Made by a program: the position numbers and the translations under genes. Positions 37,558 to 44,527 of a stretch of 64,000 nt of DNA are shown one piece after another; within the stretch, counting starts at the first letter, position 1, and every line of letters begins with the position of its first letter. The DNA comes from Streptomyces pactum (GTDB lineage: Bacteria > Actinomycetota > Actinomycetes > Streptomycetales > Streptomycetaceae). Under the pieces are notes generated by a model that ran no database searches, had not been told where the DNA came from, and worked only from the letters and a program-made list of their open reading frames with translations. The DNA is taken from assembly GCF_002005225.1 (NCBI RefSeq), contig NZ_CP019724.1, positions 3,598,501 to 3,662,500 on the forward strand. Reading direction: 5' to 3'.

Positions 37558-38505
37558 ATGGAGCTGGAGTTGCGGCATCTCAGGACGGTCCGGGCCATCG
37601 CCGACGCCGGGAGCCTCACCAGGGCGGCGACGGCGCTCGGCCTCGCACAGCCCGCGTTGAGCGCACAGCTCAAGCGGATCGAGCGGGCGCTGGGCGGCGC
37701 GCTGTTCGTGCGCGGACGGCACGGAGTGCGGGCCACCGCGCTCGGCGAACTGGTGCTGGAGCGGAGCCGGATCGTGCTGCCCGCGGTCACGGAGTTGCAG
37801 CGGGAGGCGGCCCGGTTCGCGCGGGCGCCGGGCACCGCGCGGCACCTCAGGCTGGGCGGCACCCACGGGCCCCTGCTGGGCGCTCTGGTGGACCGGCTGG
37901 CGGACGTGGCGCCGGACGCCCGGATGACGACCTGCACCTCCTGGTCGGAGCGGGACCTGGCCGGGCAACTCGCCGAGGGGAGGCTGGACTTCGCCCTCGC
38001 CGGGACCTGCGGCTCGGCCTCCCCGCCCGGTGCCGAGGGGCTGGTCTGGCAGGAGGTGGCCGTCGACCCGGTGTTCGTGATGGTGCCCGCCGGGCATCCG
38101 CTCGCCGACCGCGCGGAGGTGGACCTGACCGAGCTGGCGGGCGAGGAGTGGGCCTGCGTACCCGGCGACGGCTGCTTCGGCGACTGCTTCACGGCGTCGT
38201 GCGCCCGCGCCGGGTTCACACCGCGCCGCATGTACGAGACGGACACCGCGTCCCTGGTGCACCTGGTGCAGGTGGGGCGGGCGGTCGGGCTGTGCCGGGC
38301 GACCTTTCCGACGACGCCCGGCATCGTCACCCGGCCGCTCACCGGGACCCCGCTGGCGTGGCGGCACCTGCTGGGCTGGCACGCGGTGACGCAAGGCCGG
38401 GGCACCGCCGCGACCGTGCTCGCGCAGGCGCGCATGGCGCACGCGGGCGTGGCGGCGAGCAGCGACAGCTACACGGAGTGGATGGCGGCGCACCGGGTGC
38501 CCTGA
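37558..38505 (+). CDS. LysR-family transcriptional regulator
   Basis: 315 residues from ATG 37558. The winged helix-turn-helix is at 1-60 (MELELRHLRTVRAIADAGSL, ATALGLAQPALSAQLKRIER). The effector-binding domain follows (HLRLGGTHGPLLGALVDRLA, LVWQEVAVDPVFVMVPAGHP). Two adjacent cysteine-bearing loops (CVPGDGCFGDCFTASCARAG) are unusual and could respond to metal or redox. It is followed 144 bp later, on the same strand, by the streptogrisin C-like protease. Its target is unknown. Confidence 0.87.
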   Translation: MELELRHLRTVRAIADAGSLTRAATALGLAQPALSAQLKRIERALGGALFVRGRHGVRATALGELVLERSRIVLPAVTELQREAARFARAPGTARHLRLGGTHGPLLGALVDRLADVAPDARMTTCTSWSERDLAGQLAEGRLDFALAGTCGSASPPGAEGLVWQEVAVDPVFVMVPAGHPLADRAEVDLTELAGEEWACVPGDGCFGDCFTASCARAGFTPRRMYETDTASLVHLVQVGRAVGLCRATFPTTPGIVTRPLTGTPLAWRHLLGWHAVTQGRGTAATVLAQARMAHAGVAASSDSYTEWMAAHRVP

Positions 38506-38649
38506 TCCACCCCTGGCTCCATCACTCGCCCCTGACTCCCCCACACGCCTTCCATAACGCCGGGGAGGGGGCCAACCGACGTCTTATGGCGGCCGGTCGA
38601 CCCTCCCTACGGTTTCGGCACCTCCCCACCGAGACCGAGGAGATCCCCC

Positions 38650-40023
38650 ATGCCCCACCGTCACCGACACAACAGAGCCGTGGGTGCCGCCGTCGCCGCG
38701 ACGGCCGCCCTGCTCGTGGCCGGGCTCAGCGGCTCCGCGAGCGCCGGGACGGCACCCTCCGGCCCCGCCCCCACCGCGGCCGAGACCCTGCGCACCGACG
38801 CCGCGCCTCCCGCCCTGCTCAACGCCATGCGGCGCGACCTCGGCCTCGACCGGGGGCAGGCCGAGCGCCGCCTCGTCAACGAGGCAGAGGCGGGCGCCAC
38901 CGCGGGCCGGCTCCGCGCCGCGCTCGGCGGTGACTTCGCCGGGGCGTGGGTGCGGGGCGCCGAGTCCGGCACGCTGACCGTGGCGACGACGGACGCCGCC
39001 GACATCGCGGCGATCGAGGCGCGGGGCGCCGTGGCCAAGGTCGTACGGCACTCGCTGGCCGACCTGGAGGCGGCCAGGTCCCGGCTGGACCGGGCCGCCG
39101 CCGCCCGGGACACCACCGACGCACCGGTCCGGTACGTCGACGTGCGGACGAACACGGTCACCGTGCAGGCCGTACGGCCGTCCGCGGCCCGCGCCCTGCT
39201 CGACGCGGCCGGTGTCGACGCCGGACTCGCCCGGGTCGAGAAGTCGCCCGGCAAGCCCCGTCCGCTGTACGACCTGCGGGGCGGCGAGGCGTACTACATC
39301 AACAACAGCGGGCGCTGCTCGATCGGCTTCCCCGTCACCAAGGGCAGCCGGCAGGGCTTCGCCACCGCCGGTCACTGCGGGCGGACCGGGGCGAGCACGA
39401 GCGGCGCCAACCGGGTGGCCCAGGGCACCTTCCAGGGCTCGGTCTTCCCCGGCCGTGACATGGCGTGGGTGGCCACCAACTCCAGTTGGACGGCGACCCC
39501 GTACGTCAACGGCGCCGGCGGTCAGAACGTACAGGTGACCGGGTCCACCCAGGCGCCGGTCGGGGCGTCCGTGTGCCGTTCCGGTTCCACCACCGGCTGG
39601 CACTGCGGCACCATCCAGCAGCACAACACCAGCGTGACCTACCCCGAGGGCACCATCAGCGGCGTCACCCGCACCACGGTGTGCGCCGAGCCCGGCGACT
39701 CGGGCGGCTCGTACATCTCCGGCAGCCAGGCGCAGGGCGTCACCTCGGGCGGCTCCGGTGACTGCCGCAGCGGCGGCACGACGTTCTACCAGCCGATCAA
39801 CCCGCTGCTCCAGAACTACGGCCTCACCCTGAGGACGACCGGCGACGACGGCGGCCCCGACGACCCGCCGCCCGGTGAGGGCGGCACCTGGGCGGTCGGC
39901 ACCGTCTACCAGGCGGGCGACACGGTGACGTACGGCGGCGCCACCTACCGCTGCCTCCAGGGCCACCAGGCGTACCGGGGCTGGGAGCCGCCGAACGTCC
40001 CGGCGCTGTGGCAGCGCGTGTGA
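38650..40023 (+). CDS. Streptogrisin C-like secreted serine protease with chitin-binding domain
   Basis: 457 residues, the same length as the classic streptogrisin C precursor. Parts in order: signal peptide 1-32 (ALLVAGLSGSASAG), streptogrisin propeptide ~50-205 that acts as a folding chaperone, then the mature S1-type domain ~206-395 with His242 (FATAGHCG), Asp270 (GRDMAWV) and Ser351 (EPGDSGGS), each at the conserved motif. A Pro/Gly linker DDGGPDDPPPGEGG leads to a C-terminal CBM5/12 chitin-binding domain (~413-457) with TWAVGTVYQAGDTVTYGGAT and the aromatic WEPPNVPALWQ. It digests proteins while attached to chitin. A GAGGAG ribosome site precedes ATG 38650. Confidence 0.93.
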   Translation: MPHRHRHNRAVGAAVAATAALLVAGLSGSASAGTAPSGPAPTAAETLRTDAAPPALLNAMRRDLGLDRGQAERRLVNEAEAGATAGRLRAALGGDFAGAWVRGAESGTLTVATTDAADIAAIEARGAVAKVVRHSLADLEAARSRLDRAAAARDTTDAPVRYVDVRTNTVTVQAVRPSAARALLDAAGVDAGLARVEKSPGKPRPLYDLRGGEAYYINNSGRCSIGFPVTKGSRQGFATAGHCGRTGASTSGANRVAQGTFQGSVFPGRDMAWVATNSSWTATPYVNGAGGQNVQVTGSTQAPVGASVCRSGSTTGWHCGTIQQHNTSVTYPEGTISGVTRTTVCAEPGDSGGSYISGSQAQGVTSGGSGDCRSGGTTFYQPINPLLQNYGLTLRTTGDDGGPDDPPPGEGGTWAVGTVYQAGDTVTYGGATYRCLQGHQAYRGWEPPNVPALWQRV

Positions 40024-40092
40024 GCGGCTGAGTGACCCACGGGGAACGGCCCCCGGGGACGGCCCGCGGGGGGACGGCCCACGGGGGACGAC

Positions 40093-40139
40093 GGGGACGG
40101 GCCCGGGTGCGCGGAGGGAGCGCGCCCGGGCCCGTCCCC
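40093..40139. terminator. Strong hairpin between the protease and the 40221 gene
   Basis: A 20-bp GC-rich stem with one mismatch (40093-40112 with 40120-40139) and a 7-nt loop, between convergent genes. Upstream of it (about 40044-40089) three degenerate copies of an ACGGCCC(N)CGGGGG unit of 14-15 bp are present. Confidence 0.7.
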
Positions 40140-40223
40140 GATCACGCGATCACGCGGTCACGCCGGTCGCTTCGGCCGCTTCGGCCGGCTCGGTCACATC
40201 GGTCACATCGGCCACATCGGTCA
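40140..40223. repeat. Short tandem microrepeats downstream of the 40221 gene
   Basis: GATCACGC-type units (40140-40163), CTTCGGCCG-type units (~40168-40190) and TCGGTCACA-type units of 9 bp (40189-40223). The last run ends at the stop codon of the minus-strand gene. In another minus-strand frame it would read Thr-Asp-Val-Ala-Asp-Val type repeats, so it may be a remnant of a longer C-terminus. Confidence 0.6.
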
Positions 40224-41522
40224 GGTGCGGGTGACCGTCCCGCAGCCCTCGTGCTCCGTCGCCCCCACGGCCTGACTGCGGTCGTACGGGTCGGCGGCCG
40301 GCCCCGTGGCCGGGGCGCCCGTGGCGCGTGCCTCGGGGAAGACGGGGTGCAGGTAGCCGTCGTACACCTCGCACGCGTTGTTGTACGTCTCGACGTTGTA
40401 GGTCTTGATGGCGAGTTTGCCCCGGGTCGCGATCCACCGGTCGGGGTCCAGCAGCAGCGTCGTGATGTCACGGCGCACGATGGTGCGCTCGACGTGGTCG
40501 CCCCCGCCGGATCGTACGAGGGGGTACACGAAGGTGTAGTCGGCGTGCACCTCGATCTCGCCCGGGTCCCCGGCGGCGAACGACATGTGCCCGCGCACCT
40601 TGACCACGTCGCCCGCGAGCCGCACGTCGTCCGGTGCGAACCGGCTGAAGAGGCCGACCGGATCGTGTTCGCGCGTCGGCTCGCGCAGCGCCCGCCGCAG
40701 GTCCGGCAGCAGATCCGGTGCCTCGGGGTCGAGCAGGGCCAGCGCCTTCTCGGGCCGTCCGCCCGCGATCACGGCGGGGTCGAGGTTGGCGGCGACCAGG
40801 AACTCCTTGGTACGCCGCAGGGCCAGCTCCACGTCGGCCTTGCTCATCCCGGCGACCGCCTTGGCCGCCGGCAGCTCGATGGCCTCCGCCCCGTCGGCCC
40901 AGCGCAGGGCGGGCGAGCCGCGGAACGGACGTTCACGGGTGGGTCCGCCGGCCCCGGCCACCTGGCCGGGGGCCCCGGAGGGCAGCGCCGTCTCGGCGGG
41001 CAGCGGCGTCGGGGAGGCGGCGGCCTCGGGTCCCCCGCCGGGAAGGCGGTCCGTCACCAGCGAGGGGCGCACGGCGACCGCGGCCAACGCCACGGCCAGC
41101 GCCACCCCGATCACCGCGCCGGCCCGGCGGCGTCGCGTGCGGGTGCCGTTCATCTCCTGCCACGCGGGGCCGGTGCGCCAGCCCTCCGGGGTCCCGGCCG
41201 ACGCCCCCGCCGTCCTCCGCTTCCGGCGCGGCCACTTTCCGCGACCGCCACCGCCCGGCGCCCGCCGCGCCGCCTCCTCCTGCGCCCTCAGCCGTGCGGT
41301 CACCATCCGCGCCCGGGCCGACGGCTCCTCGGGCGCCGGTGCGCCACCGCCTTCGGCGGCCTCGCGGAGGAACGACTCCAGCTCGTCGTCGGATATGGAG
41401 GGGGACGGTCTGTCCGACGCGTCGTCCGGGCGCTCGTCGGGCGGGACGGTACTCACGAATTCACTCTCTTCGACGGTCACAAAGGCGTTGACCAGTGTTT
41501 CCTCCCCTTGCAGGGGACGCAC
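40221..41522 (-). CDS. Membrane-anchored protein, unknown function
   Basis: 433 residues if started at GTG 41522. An acidic cytosolic region (SEFVSTVPPDERPDDASDRP) and a basic stretch precede one transmembrane helix at ~134-152 (AGAVIGVALAVALAAVAVRP). The outer domain has a helix with AAKAVAGMSKADVELALRRT, and conserved-looking FAAGDPGEIEVHADYTFVYP and TLLLDPDRWIATRGKLAIKT. Two cysteines (NNACEVYDG, HEGCGTVTRT) may pair. A strong GGGGAGG ribosome site lies 5-6 bases before a CTG codon 10 residues in, so the true start could be that CTG or a nearby GTG. It is downstream of the response-regulator gene. Confidence 0.65.
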   Translation of the reverse strand: MRPLQGEETLVNAFVTVEESEFVSTVPPDERPDDASDRPSPSISDDELESFLREAAEGGGAPAPEEPSARARMVTARLRAQEEAARRAPGGGGRGKWPRRKRRTAGASAGTPEGWRTGPAWQEMNGTRTRRRRAGAVIGVALAVALAAVAVRPSLVTDRLPGGGPEAAASPTPLPAETALPSGAPGQVAGAGGPTRERPFRGSPALRWADGAEAIELPAAKAVAGMSKADVELALRRTKEFLVAANLDPAVIAGGRPEKALALLDPEAPDLLPDLRRALREPTREHDPVGLFSRFAPDDVRLAGDVVKVRGHMSFAAGDPGEIEVHADYTFVYPLVRSGGGDHVERTIVRRDITTLLLDPDRWIATRGKLAIKTYNVETYNNACEVYDGYLHPVFPEARATGAPATGPAADPYDRSQAVGATEHEGCGTVTRT

Positions 41523-41559
41523 AGCGTCGTGGGGGAAACGTGATGCAACCGGTGCGGCT

Positions 41560-41638
41560 CCGAAAGCCGTCCGTACGGGCCCGAAAGCCGTCCCCGCGGG
41601 CCCGGAAGCCGTCCCCGCGGGCCCGGAAGCCGTTCAGG
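41560..41638. repeat. 21-bp tandem repeat at the response-regulator 3' end
   Basis: Units at 41560-41580, 41581-41601 and 41602-41622, with a partial fourth at 41623-41638, are near-identical (CCGAAAGCCGTCCCCGCGGG type). The period equals 7 codons. On the plus strand a frame from ATG 41543, behind GGGGGA, reads it as ARKPSPR repeats. The array runs into the last codon of the response-regulator gene (stop 41634-41636). Confidence 0.75.
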
Positions 41639-42287
41639 CCCGCAGATACGTCAGGACGGCCAGCACCCTGCGGTGCGTCCCGTCCGCCGGGGGCAGGTCG
41701 AGCTTGGTGAGGATGCTGCCGATGTGCTTGCCCACCGCCGCCTCGGAGACGACCAGTTCACGGGCGATGGCGCCGTTGGACCTGCCCTCGGCGATCAGGG
41801 CCAGCACCTCCCGCTCGCGCGGACTGAGGCGCTCCAGGGGGTCCCGGCGGCGGCGCAGCAACTGGCGTACCACCTCCGGGTCGACGACCGTGCCGCCGTC
41901 CGCCACCTCGGCCAGCGCGTCGACGAACTCCTCGACCTGGCCGACGCGGTCCTTCAGCAGATAGCCGACGCCCGTGCCGTCGCCGGAGTCCAGCAGCTCG
42001 GCGGCGTAGGCGCGTTGCACGTACTGGCTGAGGACGAGGACGGGCAGGGTGGGGCGCCCCTCGCGCAGCCGCACCGCCGCGTGCAGGCCCTCGTCCTGGA
42101 AGCCGGGCGGCATGCGGACGTCCGTCACGACGACGTCCGGGGCGTGCTCCTCCACGGCCGCGACGAGTGCCTCCGCGTCGCCGACGGCCGCCACCACCTC
42201 GTGTCCGCAGCGGCCGAGCAGGCCGGTCAGACCGTCCCGCAGCAGCACGCTGTCCTCCGCCAGCACTACGCGAAGCGTTCGGTCCAC
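41634..42287 (-). CDS. NarL/LuxR-type response regulator
   Basis: 217 residues from GTG 42287. The receiver domain has the acidic pair AEDS and phosphoacceptor Asp56 in DVVVTDVRMPP, then VLSQYVQ and LLKDRVG with the conserved Lys. The LuxR DNA-binding domain is LSPREREVLALIAEGRSNGA then IARELVVSEAAVGKHIGSIL. It overlaps the histidine-kinase gene by 22 bp, so they are a cognate pair. The pair is divergent from the ABC transporter genes, which it likely controls in response to an envelope or antibiotic signal. Confidence 0.93.
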   Translation of the reverse strand: MDRTLRVVLAEDSVLLRDGLTGLLGRCGHEVVAAVGDAEALVAAVEEHAPDVVVTDVRMPPGFQDEGLHAAVRLREGRPTLPVLVLSQYVQRAYAAELLDSGDGTGVGYLLKDRVGQVEEFVDALAEVADGGTVVDPEVVRQLLRRRRDPLERLSPREREVLALIAEGRSNGAIARELVVSEAAVGKHIGSILTKLDLPPADGTHRRVLAVLTYLRA

Positions 42288-43570
42288 TCGCAAGGAATCT
42301 CCACGCGCAACAGGGTCGGTCCGCCCGGCGGACTGGACAGGGAGAGTCTGCCATCCAGTACGGACACCCGGTCGGCGAGGCCGGTCAGTCCGCTGCCCGC
42401 ACCGGCCTCCGCGCCACCCCGGCCGTCGTCCCGGACCTGGAGGAACAGCCGTCCGTCGCGGTGCCCGCCGGTCACCTCCGCGCGGGACGCGCCGCTGTGC
42501 CTGGCGACGTTGGCGAGGGCCTCGCAGACCACGAAGTAGGCGGCGGCCTCCACTGCCCGGGGTGGCCGGCCGGGCAGCTCCAGGCGTACATCCACGGGGA
42601 CGGCCGACCGGTCGGCGGCGTCCTCGACGGCCGCCTGGAGGCCGTAGTCGACGAGCACCTTGGGATGGATGCCGTGGATCAGCTCGCGCAGTTCCGCCAA
42701 CGCCTTCCCCGCCTCCTGGTGGGCCTTGGCCAGTTGGTCGGCGAGCGGGCCGGGCGGGGCGTCGAGGCGGGCCAGGCCGAGGGCCATCGTCAGGGCGACG
42801 AGACGCTGCTGGGCGCCGTCGTGCAGGTCGCGTTCGATCCGGCGCCGCTCGGCCTCGAAGGCGTCCACCAACCGCACGCGGGAACGGGCGAGTTCGACGA
42901 CCCTGGCGCCCAGGTCGCCGTCGCGTGCGGCGCCGACGAGCACGCGGGTGAGTTCGGCCCGCGCGCCCGCGGCCAGGCCCAGCGCGTAGGCGCCCAGGGC
43001 GAGCAGGAACAGCCCGAGCACCGCCGCCGCGAACGCGGCCGGCCAGGTGGTGACCATCCACCGCTTGAGCACTTTCGCCTCCTCGCCGTCGCCGACGGTG
43101 GCCATCAGCAGCGGGGTGGCGACGGTGGCGAGCGGCAGCACCAGCGCGGCGGTGACGACGAGGGCGTCCACCGGCCAGAGCACGACGGCGTACAGCAGGG
43201 CGTGGCCGAGCTCCCGCCAGGTCGCCCGCTCCCGCAGCCGGGTGACCAGCCAGGGCCAGGGGCCGGTGGCGGGGGGCTGCCGCCGGTGCCGGAGGGGAAC
43301 GGGGTCGCGGTCGACCAGGCGCAGCCGGCGGCGTTCCGCCTGGGCGACGGGGATGCCCGCGAGGGCGGTGAGCACCAGGAGCGGCAGCCCCACCACGACG
43401 ACGGCGAGGACGCCGCCGATGGCCAACGCGAGCACGAGGCCCACCAGAATCGCGGCGCCGGCCAGCGCGCCGGTCGCCAGGTAGGCGGACGCGCGCCAGG
43501 GCCACGCCGACAGCAGGTAGCCGGGGCCGGACATGGCCTGCCACACGTTCCGAGGATGCATGCGGCTCAC
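42266..43570 (-). CDS. Histidine kinase of the NarL-type pair
   Basis: 434 residues from GTG 43570 (VSRMHPRNVWQAMSG) behind GGGAG. Four or more transmembrane segments in the N-terminal ~200 residues (LVGLVLALAIGGVLAVVVVG, ALLYAVVLWPVDALVVTAAL, FAAAVLGLFLLALGAYALGL) resemble a short intramembrane sensor. The phosphoacceptor His250 is in RRRIERDLHDGAQQRLVALT (HisKA_3), and the HATPase domain has VVCEALANVARHSGASR and GSGLTGLADRV. No extracytoplasmic ligand domain, so it probably senses membrane-borne signals such as the bacitracin or antibiotic-transport state, via the divergent ABC transporter. Confidence 0.92.
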   Translation of the reverse strand: MSRMHPRNVWQAMSGPGYLLSAWPWRASAYLATGALAGAAILVGLVLALAIGGVLAVVVVGLPLLVLTALAGIPVAQAERRRLRLVDRDPVPLRHRRQPPATGPWPWLVTRLRERATWRELGHALLYAVVLWPVDALVVTAALVLPLATVATPLLMATVGDGEEAKVLKRWMVTTWPAAFAAAVLGLFLLALGAYALGLAAGARAELTRVLVGAARDGDLGARVVELARSRVRLVDAFEAERRRIERDLHDGAQQRLVALTMALGLARLDAPPGPLADQLAKAHQEAGKALAELRELIHGIHPKVLVDYGLQAAVEDAADRSAVPVDVRLELPGRPPRAVEAAAYFVVCEALANVARHSGASRAEVTGGHRDGRLFLQVRDDGRGGAEAGAGSGLTGLADRVSVLDGRLSLSSPPGGPTLLRVEIPCEWTERFA

Positions 43571-43789
43571 CGTAGAACTCCCGCGCACGGCGGGACCATC
43601 CGCTCAGGGGGCCTGCCGGGGGTATGGCCTGCCCCACCCCGGCTCTCGCCCCTGCCGCACTGCGCCGAGGTGCCCGGGGACGGTTGTGTGGAGCCACAGA
43701 CGACAAGTGACCTCGGCCTCGCCGGTCGTACGGTCCCGCACCGCCGCCCCGCCCGGAACGCGGGAGGTCCGACCAGGAAGTGGGCACAC

Positions 43790-44527
43790 ATGAACGACGA
43801 CGCGATCCGGTTGCGCTCCGTCAGCAGACGCTACGGGGCGGGCGACAGCGCCGTGACCGCCCTCGACGACGTCTCCCTCGCCTTCCCCAGGGGCACGTTC
43901 ACCGCCGTGATGGGCCCCTCCGGCTCGGGCAAGTCGACGCTGCTGCAGTGCGCCGCCGGCCTGGACCGGCCCACGTCGGGATCGGTCGCCCTCGGCGGCA
44001 CCGAGCTGACCGGGCTGAGCGAGAGAAGGCTGACCCTGCTGCGCCGCGAGCGCGTCGGCTTCGTCTTCCAGGCGTTCAACCTGCTGCCGTCGCTGACCGC
44101 CGAGCAGAACGTCGCGCTCCCCCTGCGCCTGGCCGGCCGCCGCCCGCCCGGGGGCCGGGTGCGCGAGGTGCTCGCCCAGGTCGGCCTCGGCGACCGGGCC
44201 CGCCACCGGCCCGCGGAGCTGTCCGGCGGCCAGCAGCAGCGCGTCGCCCTGGCCCGCGCGCTGATCACCCGCCCCGAGGTCCTCTTCGGCGACGAGCCGA
44301 CCGGCGCGCTGGACTCGCGGACCGGCCGTGAGGTGCTGACGCTGCTGCGCGGGATGGTCGACCGCGAGGGCCAGACGGTCGTCATGGTCACGCACGACCC
44401 GGTGGCCGCCTCCTACGCCGACCGTGTGCTCTTCCTGGTCGACGGCCGGGTCGAGACCGAACTGACCGGCGCGGACGCCGGGGCCATCGCCGCCCGCATG
44501 ACCCGCCTGGAGGCCGCCCCGTGCTGA
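43790..44527 (+). CDS. ABC transporter ATP-binding protein, MacB/LolD type
   Basis: 245 residues from ATG 43790. Walker [10 protein letters not shown] is at 42-50, the Q-loop in [10 protein letters not shown], the signature [15 protein letters not shown] starts at ~144, Walker [13 protein letters not shown] at ~164, and the H-loop in [10 protein letters not shown]. This subfamily serves FtsX/MacB-type permeases, mostly efflux of antibiotics or signalling peptides. The permease gene follows with a 7-bp overlap. It is divergent from the two-component genes, an arrangement typical of detoxification modules. Confidence 0.94.
   Translation: MNDDAIRLRSVSRRYGAGDSAVTALDDVSLAFPRGTFTAVMGPSGSGKSTLLQCAAGLDRPTSGSVALGGTELTGLSERRLTLLRRERVGFVFQAFNLLPSLTAEQNVALPLRLAGRRPPGGRVREVLAQVGLGDRARHRPAELSGGQQQRVALARALITRPEVLFGDEPTGALDSRTGREVLTLLRGMVDREGQTVVMVTHDPVAASYADRVLFLVDGRVETELTGADAGAIAARMTRLEAAPC

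Noticed and set aside
41560..41638. CRISPR array from the 21-bp units
   Set aside because: Units are directly adjacent without spacers and no cas genes occur.
41634..43787. A 717-residue minus-strand fusion of kinase-shadow and response regulator
   Set aside because: Only the last 217 residues look like a response regulator; the upstream part is the wrong frame of the histidine kinase, which has its own convincing frame. The GTG at 42287 is the true start.
42167..43789. A plus-strand 786-residue frame whose end is the ABC ATPase
   Set aside because: Only 43790-44527 codes for the ATPase; the earlier part is antisense to the two-component genes.
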